Notes under the pieces: generated by a model | Databases searched by the model: none | Seen by the model: only the letters and a program-made list of their open reading frames with translations | What the model was told of the DNA's origin: nothing | Source: Kribbella sindirgiensis | GTDB lineage: Bacteria; Actinomycetota; Actinomycetes; Propionibacteriales; Kribbellaceae | Direction: 5' to 3' | DNA length: 64,000 nt | Assembly (NCBI RefSeq): GCF_004331435.1 | Contig: NZ_SJKA01000002.1 | Coordinates: 558,001-622,000, forward strand | Program-made: the position numbers and the translations under genes | In this document: one piece after another, positions 26,128 to 37,169 of the stretch | How positions within the stretch are numbered: the stretch's first letter is position 1 | Layout: the number at the start of each line of letters is the position of its first letter

Positions 26128-26163
26128 GCGGCTCGCCCGGCTTGAGGGGGCCGGGCGAGCCGC
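26128..26163. terminator. Bidirectional hairpin terminator
   Basis: Arms GCGGCTCGCCCGGC (26128-26141) and GCCGGGCGAGCCGC (26150-26163) are a perfect 14 bp inverted repeat with an 8 nt loop, exactly between the convergent permease and VOC genes. Confidence 0.85.
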
Positions 26164-26167
26164 GTCG

Positions 26168-26521
26168 TCACACGATCTCCACCCGATTCCCGTGGCCGTC
26201 GGCGGTGTGAAACCGCCGGCGCCCCGGGATTGTTTCGTTGTCCCACGTCACCGGATAGCCCAGCGCCTCGAGCCGCGCGGCGAGAGCGTCCAGATCATCG
26301 ACCGCCAGCGCCGGATGTGCCTTCTTTGCCGGCGCGAACTCCTTCTCCACGCCGACGTGGATCTCCGCCGCACCGGCGCGAAACCAGCACCCGCCGCGCG
26401 CCTTGAGCAGCTCCGGCTTCTCCACCTCGCTCATCCCGAGCGCCTCGCCGTAGAACGCCCGCGCCACGTCCTCGCCACCCGGCGGGCACGACACCTGCAC
26501 ATGATCGAGCCGCATGGTCAT
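26168..26521 (-). CDS. VOC-family (glyoxalase-like) protein
   Basis: A 117-residue VOC protein with MRLDHVQVSCPPGGEDVARA at the start, then FYGEALGM, AAEIHVGVEKEF and a C-terminal FHTADGHGNRVEIV, where His and Glu positions match the usual metal ligands of the fold. ATG 26521 overlaps the stop of the upstream methyltransferase gene by 4 bp (ATGA), which marks it as part of a MarR-linked operon. The substrate is unknown; a role in detoxification of an electrophile is a guess. Confidence 0.9.
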   Translation of the reverse strand: MTMRLDHVQVSCPPGGEDVARAFYGEALGMSEVEKPELLKARGGCWFRAGAAEIHVGVEKEFAPAKKAHPALAVDDLDALAARLEALGYPVTWDNETIPGRRRFHTADGHGNRVEIV

Positions 26522-27303
26522 CCCTTCTTCTGCGCCACAGCAAAGATGCGCCGGAACGGCAGCAATGTCCCGTACTCCTTCTGCGGATACGCCTCCGCCA
26601 GCCGCGCGCCGTACTCCGCCTCGAAAGCAGGCCGTACGTCGTCCGGCAGCGACTGCAGTACCGGTCGCGCGCCGGTCCCCTTCACCCACTCCAGTACGGC
26701 GTTGTCGCCGGACAGCAGGTGGAAGTACGTCGTCTCCCACGCGTCCACCACGCAACCCTCCGCGCTGAGCGCATCGACGTACCCAGCCGGACCAGGTACG
26801 TCGGGACGCAGCGAGGTGTCCTTCGCGTACTCGGCGTACGGCTCGGTGCTTGCCAGCTCCCGCAGGATCGCGTGCGACGGCGCATCGCCGTTGCCCGGGA
26901 TCTGGATCGCGAGCCACCCGCCCGGTCGCAGCGCCCGGACGAACCCGGGCAGCAGGTCGAGCTGCTCCGGCACCCACTGCAGCGTGGCGTTCGTGACGAT
27001 CACATCCAGCGATGCGGGGTCGACGCTCCACTCGCGGACGTCACCGAGCTCGAAGCTCAGGTGGTCGTCGGCGTACTGCGCCGCCGCCTCGAGCATCTGC
27101 GGCGAGCTGTCGATCCCGCGGATCACGGCGTCCGGCCAGACCTGCCGCAGTGTCGCGGTCAACGCGCCGGGCCCGCAGCCGAGGTCGACCACGGTCCGTA
27201 CGTCGGTCGCCCGCACCCGCTCGACCAGGTCCCGGAACGGCCGGGCGCGCTCGTCGGCGTACGTGCCGTACTGCTCTGGACTCCACACCGGTGACGTACG
27301 CAT
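26518..27303 (-). CDS. tam: Trans-aconitate 2-methyltransferase-like SAM methyltransferase
   Basis: A 261-residue class I methyltransferase close to Tam in length and pattern. Motif I is VVDLGCGPGALTATLRQVWP, motif II RGIDSSPQMLEAA, and the Tam-like segments are FDVIVTNATLQWVP (in this case LDVIVTNATLQWVPEQLDLL) and WLAIQIPGNGDAPSHAILRE. It would methylate trans-aconitate, an inhibitor of aconitase, using SAM. GAGGGG precedes ATG 27303 by 7 nt. The gene is divergent from a MarR regulator across two palindromic operators. Confidence 0.88.
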   Translation of the reverse strand: MRTSPVWSPEQYGTYADERARPFRDLVERVRATDVRTVVDLGCGPGALTATLRQVWPDAVIRGIDSSPQMLEAAAQYADDHLSFELGDVREWSVDPASLDVIVTNATLQWVPEQLDLLPGFVRALRPGGWLAIQIPGNGDAPSHAILRELASTEPYAEYAKDTSLRPDVPGPAGYVDALSAEGCVVDAWETTYFHLLSGDNAVLEWVKGTGARPVLQSLPDDVRPAFEAEYGARLAEAYPQKEYGTLLPFRRIFAVAQKKG

Positions 27304-27327
27304 CGGACTACCCCTCTCAGACATTTT

Positions 27328-27345
27328 TATCTTGACGTCGAGATA
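27328..27345. promoter_or_regulatory. MarR operator 1
   Basis: TATCTTGAC-GTCGAGATA is an inverted repeat with 8 of 9 base pairs complementary. It is the distal site of a pair whose centres are 34 bp apart in the intergenic region between tam and the MarR gene. Confidence 0.7.
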
Positions 27346-27363
27346 CTCTAGCCTCGCAACTTG

Positions 27364-27377
27364 TCTTGATGTCAAGA
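27364..27377. promoter_or_regulatory. MarR operator 2
   Basis: TCTTGA-TG-TCAAGA is a perfect 6-2-6 palindrome sharing the TCTTGA half-site with operator 1. It lies 25 bp before the MarR start. Confidence 0.72.
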
Positions 27378-27401
27378 GTCTTGATGGGTACTCTCAGGAT
27401 C

Positions 27402-27899
27402 ATGGAGGACGAGGTCGATCGGCTGATCGAGGCCTGGCGCCGCGAGCGCCCCGATCTCGACGTGGCGCCGATGGAGGTGCTGTCCCGGGTCAGCCGGCTG
27501 GCGCGGCATCTCGACCGCGCCCGCAGCCAGGCCTTCGACACCCACGGTCTCGAGTCCTGGGAGTTCGACGTCCTCGCAGCACTGCGCCGGGCGGGTACGC
27601 CGTACCAACTGTCCCCCGGCAAGCTGCTCAAGGAAACCCTGGTCACGTCCGGCACGATGACGAACCGGGTCGATCGGCTGACCGCCCGCGGCCTGGTCGA
27701 ACGGCTCCCGGATCCCCATGACCGGCGCGGCGTGCTCGTCCAGCTGACACCGGCAGGCCGGGACAAGGTCGACGCCGCGATGGCCGACCTGCTGACCCAC
27801 GAGCGCGCGCTGCTCGGCGGCCTCAGCGACGACGACCAGCAGAAGATCGCCCGGGTACTGCGGGAACTGGTCCGCCCGTTCGACCTGGAAAAGCACTGA
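27402..27899 (+). CDS. MarR-family transcriptional regulator
   Basis: A 165-residue winged-helix regulator. The recognition helix region is LSPGKLLKETLVTSGTMTNR followed by VDRLTARGLVERLPDPHDRR and GVLVQLTPAGRDKVD, the canonical MarR wing. Starts further upstream (27366) would run through the operator, so ATG 27402 is chosen. Divergent from tam/VOC, it very likely represses both transcripts through the two TCTTGA palindromes and is released by a small-molecule ligand or oxidant; no Cys is apparent in the body. Confidence 0.95.
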   Translation: MEDEVDRLIEAWRRERPDLDVAPMEVLSRVSRLARHLDRARSQAFDTHGLESWEFDVLAALRRAGTPYQLSPGKLLKETLVTSGTMTNRVDRLTARGLVERLPDPHDRRGVLVQLTPAGRDKVDAAMADLLTHERALLGGLSDDDQQKIARVLRELVRPFDLEKH

Positions 27900-28308
27900 C
27901 GGAAAACAACCGGTGTGCGTCGGCCACAAAACGTCCGGACAAAGCGCCGCCGAAATAGCCGGAATTATCCGAAAAGGCAACCCGTCACTTCTGCACCGGT
28001 CCGATCGTTGCTAGTTGCAACGAGATCGAGAGGCTGCTGTAGCCGACGACTATCGACACCGGCTGGGCCCGCTACTAGGGTCGTCACCGTCGGTCGCTGA
28101 TCGACTACAAAATGTCAGAACACGGTGACTTCGGCGGCAAGAGGTGGTTCGCCGAAAGTGGCCGCGCGGTGTCCGGGGCTCGGGGCCCGAACAACGCCGG
28201 CCGGCACGGGGCCCGCTCACCCAGGAGCTCGGCGCCCCCTCCGAATCACAGGGGATCGGAGGGGCGCCGTGGCTCGAAACCCCTGCTGATCCGGGGGTTC
28301 CACGCGTC
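27900..28308. other. 409 bp intergenic region
   Basis: No gene is supported between the MarR and uup stop codons. The only strong structure is the terminator at 28231-28268. A small hairpin (GTTGC-TAGTT-GCAAC) lies near 28010 and a second short stem (AACCCC/GGGGTT) at 28278-28299. No riboswitch or ncRNA class is recognised. Confidence 0.5.
28231..28268. terminator. Hairpin terminator of the minus-strand uup gene
   Basis: Arms GGCGCCCC-C-TCCGA (28231-28244) and TCGGAGGGGCGCC (28256-28268) form a 13 bp stem with one bulged C and an 11 nt loop. It lies 41 bp downstream of the uup stop on the minus strand. Confidence 0.7.
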
Positions 28309-30129
<1,821 letters not shown>

Positions 30130-30178
30130 AACGCGCCCAAGAGTAGCTGACCGTCGGCCTCGTGCCAGGATCGTCCAG

Positions 30179-31027
30179 GTGTTGACTACCGCCTGGCTCG
30201 AAGGCCTGTCCCTCGGCGACGCGATCGCCGCCGATCCGCTCGAAGGCGGCTACGCCAGCAAGACGTTCCGCGTGCGGACGACACTGGGCGAGTCGGTGGT
30301 AGTGAAGACGCAGGACGACCTGCCGGCGGACCTGTATGCGCTGGAGGCCGACGGTCTCGACGCGCTGCGTGCACCGGGCGGGTTCGCCGTACCTTCAGTT
30401 CTCCGGGTGACGTCGTCGTACATCGTGCTGACCGACCTCGGTACGTCGGAACCGTCGCCGACGTACTGGGAGGACGCGGGGCGGGCGCTCGCGGTGCAGC
30501 ATCAGCAGACCGCGGACAAGTTCGGGTACCACCTGGACAACTACCTGGGCACGCTCCCGCAGCGGAACCCGTGGACGAGTGACGGGCACGCGTTCTTCGC
30601 CGAGCACCGCCTGCTCCGGTACCTGGAGGAGCCGAACTGCCACAACCAGCTCCCGTCAGAGGATCGTCGCCGCCTTGAACGGGTCGCCGGCCGCCTCCCC
30701 GAGCTGATCCCGCCGCAGCCGCCCTCCCTCCTGCACGGCGACCTCTGGCACGGCAACCTGCTCCCCGCCCCGGACGGTGGCCCGGCCATGATCGATCCCG
30801 CCGTCCACTACGGCTGGCCCGAGGCCGACCTGGCCACCCTCCTCATCTACGGGCACCTCTCCGACACGTTCTTCGACGCCTACGAAGAGGCCCACCCGCT
30901 CGCCCCGGGCTGGCGCGACCGCCTACCCCTCCTCCACCTCCGCGAACTCCTCTGCATCACCGCCCACTGGCCGGACCGCGCGGAAACCGTTTCCGAAATC
31001 TCGGCCATCCTCAAACAGTTCGACTGA
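30179..31027 (+). CDS. Fructosamine-3-kinase-family protein
   Basis: A 282-residue FN3K/APH-fold kinase. It has a nucleotide-lobe segment LEGGYASKTFRVRTTLGESV with a VVVKTQ lysine strand, catalytic loop LLHGDLWHGNLLP (HGDLWxGN, the FN3K signature) and metal-binding IDPAVHYGWPEADLA, where the usual DFG is IDP as in the family. It phosphorylates protein-bound or free fructosamines, promoting deglycation, or a related sugar. It is divergent from uup, with 49 bp between the two starts. Start is GTG 30179 with AGGA upstream. Confidence 0.93.
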   Translation: MLTTAWLEGLSLGDAIAADPLEGGYASKTFRVRTTLGESVVVKTQDDLPADLYALEADGLDALRAPGGFAVPSVLRVTSSYIVLTDLGTSEPSPTYWEDAGRALAVQHQQTADKFGYHLDNYLGTLPQRNPWTSDGHAFFAEHRLLRYLEEPNCHNQLPSEDRRRLERVAGRLPELIPPQPPSLLHGDLWHGNLLPAPDGGPAMIDPAVHYGWPEADLATLLIYGHLSDTFFDAYEEAHPLAPGWRDRLPLLHLRELLCITAHWPDRAETVSEISAILKQFD

Positions 31028-31044
31028 TCCCGGCCCACGCCGGC

Positions 31045-31088
31045 CCACCCCGCCCCGCCCCACCCCGCCCGTCCCCGCCCGTCCCCGC
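31045..31088. repeat. C-rich tract, G-quadruplex-capable on the minus strand
   Basis: At least six runs of three or four C separated by one or two bases occur just after the fructosamine-kinase stop. On the minus strand these read GGGGACGGGCGGGG and similar, satisfying the G3+N1-7 rule for a quadruplex. The tract would be in the 3' extension of the resistance-gene transcript. Confidence 0.6.
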
Positions 31089-31109
31089 AGATTTGCTGGG
31101 TTGACCAGC

Positions 31110-31198
31110 CAAATTGGGGGTTCTACACCCAACCTCAGCGTGTGGAACCCCCAATTTGCCTGGCATACCCACCAAATTCGCTGGCTGCCCAGGCAAAT
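31110..31198. terminator. Two competing hairpins between convergent genes
   Basis: A 19 bp inverted repeat with one mismatch (CAAATTGGGGG at 31110-31120 pairs with the CCCCCAATTTG end of 31140-31158) overlaps a second perfect 10 bp repeat (ATTTGCCTGG 31154-31163 with CCAGGCAAAT 31189-31198). Both use bases 31154-31158, so only one can form at a time. It probably terminates both the fructosamine-kinase and the minus-strand resistance transcripts. Confidence 0.65.
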
Positions 31199-31252
31199 GT
31201 GGTCAGTTGCAGCGGCTGGGCGGCCGGACGTTGATGATTGGTGCAGGTCCGC

Positions 31253-33163
31253 TCATACCTGGTTGAGGTTCAGGACGTACTGCTTCTCGTTGAGGGGGTT
31301 GCCGTCCGTCCGGGCACGGCTGGGCGCTGGGCCTGGGACAGGGCTGTAGCCGTGGAAGCTGGTGGCGAGGAGTGCCTCGCCCCGGCCGAGGGTGGGAAGC
31401 AGGGACTCGAAGGGGTGTGTGGTGGCGGCCGGGATGGTGCCTTCGATGTGTGCTTGGGTCTCGGTGAGCGTGGTCTGCGTGACGATGCCGCGGTGTTCGG
31501 CGACATGGGCGAGGACTCGGGACACGGTGTCGGACGGCACGTCCAGCTCGAAGTGATTGACCGGCTCCAGCACCGTCGTACCGGCCTCGGCGATCGCCTG
31601 CAGGAGAACGAGCGGCACCAGCTTGCGGAAGTCCCCGGCCACGGTCACCGGGCTCCAGTACGCCGTGTGCGTCAGATCCACCCGGATGTCCGGGATCTCC
31701 CACCCGAACAACCCTTGCTGCAACGTCTGCCGGACCGTCTCCTCGATCGCCGTGTGGAACGCCCGCGGCAGCCCGCCGAGCTCCACCTCCAGGTTGTACT
31801 CGATGCCCTCGGCAACCGGTGACACCCGGAAGCCGACCCCTGCGGCCCACGGTCCCTCGGTGATCTCGCGCATCGCGGCGCCCGTGCCGATCAGCCGCTC
31901 GACATGGATCGGCGTCGTCTCGCTGAAGGTGACGTCGACGTCGTACTCGGACTCGAGCAACGACGCGATCACCTCCTTCTGGACCTCGCCGTACAGGCTC
32001 ACGGTGATCTCGCCGGTACCGCCCGTCTTCCGGACCCGGATCAGCGGGTCCTGCTCGGCGAGCTGCGTCAACGCCTGGAACAGCTTCACCCGATCCCGCG
32101 CACTCACCACGGTCTCCAGCGTCGGCGGCGCGAACAGCCGGTGGGCGTACGACGTACGCACGCCGAGCTGATCGCCGATCCGGATGCTCTTCAAGCCCCG
32201 CAACGCCACGATCTGACCGGCCTCGGCCCGATCCACCGCGTGCCGGCCGCCGTCCTCGAACACGTCGATCCCGCTCGGCCGCACCTGGTACGCCGGACCG
32301 TCCAAGGGATGCACCGGAACCGTCGCCCGCGCGGCCAGCGTCCCGCTGACGATCCGCGCGGACGCGATCTTCTGCCCGGCCGCGCCCCGCTCGACCTTGA
32401 ACACCCGCGCCCGCAGCTCGTCGTCCGGCGCCGCGATCGCCCGCGGCAACCACGTGCGGATCCCGTCGATCACCTCGATGATCCCGACCCCGGTCATCGC
32501 GGACCCGAAGTACACCGGGTACATCTGGGCCGTCGCGACCTGACGGCGCAGCTCGGCCGCGTTGTCGACCTCGGCGCCCTCGAGGTACAGCTCCAGGAAC
32601 GAATCATTGCGCTCGGCAAGCATCTCGCCGACCTCGGCGCGCTGTACCGGCAGCGGTACGACGGACGCCGACCGCAGGCCGAGATCGGTCACCGACTCCA
32701 TCGGGACGGCGGCCGGCGTCAGCAACCGGCGGATGTCGGCGAGCAACGCGTCGTACCGCGCGCCCACCCGGTCGATCTTGTTCACGAACAGCAGCGTCGG
32801 GATCCGCAGCCGGTCCAGGGTGCGCATCAGCAACCGCGTCTGCGGCTGCACGCCCTCGACCGCGGAGATCACCAGCACCGCGCCGTCCAGGACGGACAGC
32901 GCGCGCTCGACCTCGGCGATGAAGTCGGAGTGCCCCGGGGTGTCGATCAGGTTGACCGGCAGGTCACCGAGCGCGAACGACACCACCGCCGAGCGGATCG
33001 TGATACCGCGTTTCCGCTCGAGGTCCATCGAGTCGGTCTGCGTGTTCCCGTCGTCGACCCGGCCGACCCGGTCGATGACGCCGGCGGCGTACAGCAGCCG
33101 CTCGGTCAGGCTGGTCTTACCGGCGTCGACATGCGCCACAATACCCATCGTCAGAGAGTTCAA
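31253..33163 (-). CDS. Tetracycline-resistance ribosomal protection protein, Tet(M)/OtrA-like GTPase
   Basis: A 636-residue translational GTPase of the EF-G-like ribosomal protection family, close in length to Tet(M) (639). GTPase motifs are AHVDAGKTSLTERLLYAAG (G1), RKRGITIRSA (G2), DTPGHSDF (G3), NKIDR (G4) and SAM (G5). The rest shows the domain II-V order with a family-like C-terminal end (LLATSFHGYSPVPG). Such proteins release tetracycline from the ribosome. GC-rich codons match the neighbourhood, so it is probably resident (OtrA-like in antibiotic-producing soil actinomycetes) rather than recently acquired. Start is TTG 33163, with ATG 33148 possible. Confidence 0.93.
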   Translation of the reverse strand: MNSLTMGIVAHVDAGKTSLTERLLYAAGVIDRVGRVDDGNTQTDSMDLERKRGITIRSAVVSFALGDLPVNLIDTPGHSDFIAEVERALSVLDGAVLVISAVEGVQPQTRLLMRTLDRLRIPTLLFVNKIDRVGARYDALLADIRRLLTPAAVPMESVTDLGLRSASVVPLPVQRAEVGEMLAERNDSFLELYLEGAEVDNAAELRRQVATAQMYPVYFGSAMTGVGIIEVIDGIRTWLPRAIAAPDDELRARVFKVERGAAGQKIASARIVSGTLAARATVPVHPLDGPAYQVRPSGIDVFEDGGRHAVDRAEAGQIVALRGLKSIRIGDQLGVRTSYAHRLFAPPTLETVVSARDRVKLFQALTQLAEQDPLIRVRKTGGTGEITVSLYGEVQKEVIASLLESEYDVDVTFSETTPIHVERLIGTGAAMREITEGPWAAGVGFRVSPVAEGIEYNLEVELGGLPRAFHTAIEETVRQTLQQGLFGWEIPDIRVDLTHTAYWSPVTVAGDFRKLVPLVLLQAIAEAGTTVLEPVNHFELDVPSDTVSRVLAHVAEHRGIVTQTTLTETQAHIEGTIPAATTHPFESLLPTLGRGEALLATSFHGYSPVPGPAPSRARTDGNPLNEKQYVLNLNQV

Positions 33164-33299
33164 GAGTCCTCGCGAATGCGTCGAAGCGATCAGTACCCAT
33201 GGGGTGGATCGATCCGCGGCGCATCCCGGTCTCCTGTCTGGTTCGATGAGGGTTCTCGTGGCGAAGCTAGCACCGGCCGCCGCCGGTGACGAACGATTT

Positions 33300-33695
33300 T
33301 CAGGCTTCGAGGATCGGTACGTCGTACTTCTGGATGAACCGGTCGCGCGTCACGAGCGTCAGCCGCTCGACCAGCGCCTGCGCGACCAGCATCCGATCGA
33401 ACGGATCCCGATGGATTGCCGGCAGCCGCCCCGCGAGCTCGGCATGCGACGTCCGGATCGGCAGTTCGCTCAGGCCGCTGTCCTCGACCACGTCACCGAG
33501 CTCCTCCGGCAGGTCGATCTTGCCGGCGGCGGCCTTGATCGACAGCTCCCATCTGGTGGCGGCGCTGACGTACACCTCGAACTCGGTGTCGATCCGATCC
33601 TTCAGGTCATCCGAGAGATCGCCGACGTCCTGCAGCCACCACAGCAGGACAGGTGTGTCCAGCAAGAGCCGCGCAGCGCCCGGCGCCGCGATCAC
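33300..33695 (-). CDS. VapC-type PIN-domain toxin
   Basis: A 131-residue PIN ribonuclease. The metal-binding acids are D13 (RLLLDTPVLLWW), E50 (VSAATRWELSIKAAAGK) and the Asp-containing DPFDRMLVAQAL and TRDRFIQKYD stretches. It is the toxin of a type II system, cleaving RNA unless bound by the antitoxin, with which it overlaps by 4 bp (ATGA). The target RNA is unknown. Confidence 0.93.
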   Translation of the reverse strand: MIAAPGAARLLLDTPVLLWWLQDVGDLSDDLKDRIDTEFEVYVSAATRWELSIKAAAGKIDLPEELGDVVEDSGLSELPIRTSHAELAGRLPAIHRDPFDRMLVAQALVERLTLVTRDRFIQKYDVPILEA

Positions 33696-33943
33696 GGCAG
33701 CATGCCGAAGTCGGCCGCAATCTCGGCGTTGGTCTCGGGCGAGTCCCAGTCGTCGGTGTAGCTGATCCGTCCGGCCAGTGAGCCACGGCCCGTCCGGCGC
33801 CCGACGTCGGCCAGCGGCACCACCTTGGCGACCGGATGCCCGGCACGGCTGATGACCACGACCTCGCCGTGTTCGACACGGTCGATGATGCGTGACAGCT
33901 GCGTCTTCGCCTCATGGATGTTGTACTGCGCGAGCTCGCTCAC
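33692..33943 (-). CDS. Phd/YefM-type antitoxin
   Basis: An 83-residue Phd/YefM-family antitoxin. The N-terminal DNA-binding unit is VSELAQYNIHEAKTQLSRII followed by DRVEHGEVVVISRAGHPVAK and VVPL, the core family signature; the acidic C-terminus binds the toxin. GTG 33943 lies after AAGGGGG; a second in-frame GTG at 33946 is possible. It overlaps the toxin gene. A 12 bp palindrome just upstream (33961) is the likely autoregulatory operator. Confidence 0.92.
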   Translation of the reverse strand: MSELAQYNIHEAKTQLSRIIDRVEHGEVVVISRAGHPVAKVVPLADVGRRTGRGSLAGRISYTDDWDSPETNAEIAADFGMLP

Positions 33944-33960
33944 CACATCCCCCTTAGTCC

Positions 33961-33972
33961 ACTTAGCTAAGT
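33961..33972. promoter_or_regulatory. Antitoxin operator palindrome
   Basis: ACTTAGCTAAGT is a perfect 12 bp palindrome, with a further CTTAGT element at 33953-33958. It stands 17 bp before the antitoxin start and 3 bp after the ispE stop, so the pair probably has its own promoter in the end of ispE. Confidence 0.65.
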
Positions 33973-33975
33973 GTA

Positions 33976-34908
33976 CTACCGGCTGACGATCGCAGGGAGG
34001 ATTCTGGCGCCCGGGACGGGGCCTTCGGCCTGGCGGACCATGCGGCAGCGGCCGGACTCGGCGAGCTCCACGGCAAGGTCGACGGCGCTGCGGCTGTCGG
34101 CGGCGAGGAAGAGGCAGGTGGGCCCCGAGCCGGAGATCTGCGCGGCCAGCGCCCCCTGGTCGAGGCCGAACTGGAGCGTTTCGCCCAACTCGGGGCGCAG
34201 CGACAACGCCGCGGCCTGCAGGTCGTTGCTGAGCGCAACGGCGAGTGCGCCGGGCTGACCGGACAGCAGCGCCGACATCAGCTCCGGACGGACCTGCGGC
34301 GCCTCGACGCGGCGCAGCGGACGCATCCGGTCCAGTTCGCGGTACACGTCCGGCGTCGACAACCCGCCGTCGGCGATCGCGAACACCCAGTGAAACGTCC
34401 CGCGGGACATCACCTCGGTGACCTGCTCGCCTCGTCCCTGACCGAGCGCCGTGTGGCCGACCAGGCAGAACGGCACGTCGCTGCCGAGCTCGGCCGCATG
34501 GTGCTGCAGCTCGGTCTGGGTCAGCTGCAGGCCCCACAGCCGGTTGCAGGCCACCAGAGTCGCTGCCGCGTCAGTCGATCCGCCGGCCATCCCGCCGGCC
34601 ACCGGGATCGTCTTGCGGATCGTCAGGTCGACGCCCTCGTCGACGTCGTACTCCGCCTGCAGCAACTGCGCCGCCCGCACCGCGAGGTTGGTCTCGTCGG
34701 TCGGTACGTCGTCCGCGAAGTCACCCGAGATCTCCACCGAGATCTCGCCGTCATCCTCGCGCAGTACGGCGGTCACGTCGTCGTACAGGGCAACGGCCTG
34801 GTACACCGTGGCGACCGGGTGGAACCCGTCCGGGCGCGGCGGACCGACCGACAGACCCAGATTGATCTTGGCCGGCGCCCGCACCGTGACCTCAGCAGAA
34901 GGTGGCAC
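33976..34908 (-). CDS. ispE: 4-diphosphocytidyl-2-C-methyl-D-erythritol kinase
   Basis: A 310-residue GHMP kinase that phosphorylates CDP-methylerythritol in the MEP pathway to isoprenoids. The N-terminal VRAPAKINLGLSV and the glycine loop IPVAGGMAGGSTDAAATLVA (ATP-binding) are diagnostic; the C-terminal motif is AAQISGSGPTCLFLA. Start is GTG 34908. It follows rsmA by 18 bp in the same direction, and ends just before the toxin-antitoxin module. Confidence 0.97.
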   Translation of the reverse strand: MPPSAEVTVRAPAKINLGLSVGPPRPDGFHPVATVYQAVALYDDVTAVLREDDGEISVEISGDFADDVPTDETNLAVRAAQLLQAEYDVDEGVDLTIRKTIPVAGGMAGGSTDAAATLVACNRLWGLQLTQTELQHHAAELGSDVPFCLVGHTALGQGRGEQVTEVMSRGTFHWVFAIADGGLSTPDVYRELDRMRPLRRVEAPQVRPELMSALLSGQPGALAVALSNDLQAAALSLRPELGETLQFGLDQGALAAQISGSGPTCLFLAADSRSAVDLAVELAESGRCRMVRQAEGPVPGARILPAIVSR

Positions 34909-34926
34909 GTCGCACAGGCTAGGGCA

Positions 34927-35805
34927 TTACGCAGTCCTCGCCGCACCAGCGAGCGCGGCGAACTCTGTGATGCCCAGCATCTCGCCGCGCACCCGCGGGT
35001 CGATCCCCGCGGCCCCGAGGACCTCGTCGAGGCGTGAACGGTCCGGCATCCAGCGGGCCAGCGCGGACCGGATCGTCTTACGCCGCTGCGAGAATGCGGC
35101 CTCGATCACCGCGAACACCTCCTCGCGGGTCGCCTCCGTCGCCGGCGGTTCGCGGCGCTCGAACGCGACGAGCCCGGAGTCCACGTTCGGCGCCGGCCAG
35201 AAGACGTTCCGTCCGATCGGCCCGGCGCGCCGCACGTCGGCGTACCACGCGGCCTTCGCCGAAGGTACGCCGTACGTCCGCGAACCCGGTCCGGCCGCCA
35301 GCCGGTCCGCGACCTCGGACTGCACCATCACCAGACCGTGCCGCAGCGAGTCCGAGACCTGGAGCAGATGCAGCAGCACAGGGACCGCGACGTTGTACGG
35401 CAGGTTCGCCACGCAGGCGGTCGGCTCGCCGATCTCCGCGGGCGTGACGTCCATCGCGTCCGCCTCGACCACGGTCAGCCGGGACGCCTGGTGCGGCGCG
35501 TACGACGCGACGGTCGACGGCAGCGCCTGCGCGAGCAGCGGGTCGATCTCGACCGCGGTGACCCGGTGCCCTTCCGCGAGCAGCGCCAGCGTCAGCGACC
35601 CCAGGCCCGGCCCGATCTCCAGCACGGTCTCGTCGGGCGTCAACTCGGCGACACGCACGATCCGGCGCACCGTGTTCGGGTCGATGACGAAGTTCTGGCC
35701 GCGCTGCTTGGTCGGGCGGACCCCGAGGGACGCGGCCAGGATGCGCACATCAGCCGGACCGAGCAGTCTCGGTCCGGCTGATGTCGATGAATCAGACGAG
35801 GTCAC
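34927..35805 (-). CDS. rsmA: 16S rRNA (adenine1518/1519-N6,N6)-dimethyltransferase
   Basis: A 292-residue KsgA/RsmA protein. The SAM-binding motif is [20 protein letters not shown], then [14 protein letters not shown]; the catalytic motif IV is [19 protein letters not shown] (NLPY). The N-terminus has [11 protein letters not shown], the usual substrate-recognition start. It dimethylates A1518 and A1519 near the 3' end of 16S rRNA, completing small-subunit maturation. It sits between rpfB and ispE, an order also seen in mycobacteria. Confidence 0.98.
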   Translation of the reverse strand: MTSSDSSTSAGPRLLGPADVRILAASLGVRPTKQRGQNFVIDPNTVRRIVRVAELTPDETVLEIGPGLGSLTLALLAEGHRVTAVEIDPLLAQALPSTVASYAPHQASRLTVVEADAMDVTPAEIGEPTACVANLPYNVAVPVLLHLLQVSDSLRHGLVMVQSEVADRLAAGPGSRTYGVPSAKAAWYADVRRAGPIGRNVFWPAPNVDSGLVAFERREPPATEATREEVFAVIEAAFSQRRKTIRSALARWMPDRSRLDEVLGAAGIDPRVRGEMLGITEFAALAGAARTA

Positions 35806-35820
35806 CCCGTCAGTTTGTCA

Positions 35821-36969
<1,149 letters not shown>

Positions 36970-36973
36970 CTAC

Positions 36974-37068
36974 CCGGGCACGGGGTGGGACAGCACAGGC
37001 ACCGGCCGCGAGCGCCAGGCTGGCGGCCTGGAACCTGTGGTCGACGCCGAGGGGCGTGCTGTGCCCGG
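36974..37068 (-). promoter_or_regulatory. Structured leader of rpfB
   Basis: Two nested inverted repeats span the leader: CCGGGCAC (36974-36981) with GTGCCCGG (37061-37068), and ACAGCAC (36990-36996) with GTGCTGT (37056-37062). They share two bases, so they may compete. I could not fit it to the c-di-AMP (ydaO) riboswitch found before rpf genes in other actinobacteria. Confidence 0.45.
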
Positions 37069-37099
37069 AACCTTCCCCGATCCCGGCCAACATCACGGG

Positions 37100-37129
37100 A
37101 CCATAACGAAGAAGTCGCGGAAGCGCCAA
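37100..37129 (-). promoter_or_regulatory. Candidate sigma-70-type promoter for rpfB
   Basis: On the minus strand TTGGCG (37124-37129) and TATGGT (37100-37105) are separated by 18 bp, about 150 bp before the rpfB start. Reasonable match to the vegetative consensus; no experimental support. Confidence 0.4.
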
Positions 37130-37169
37130 TCCCCTGGTCGGCGAGTCGCAAAAAGATGTAACGGCGCCC

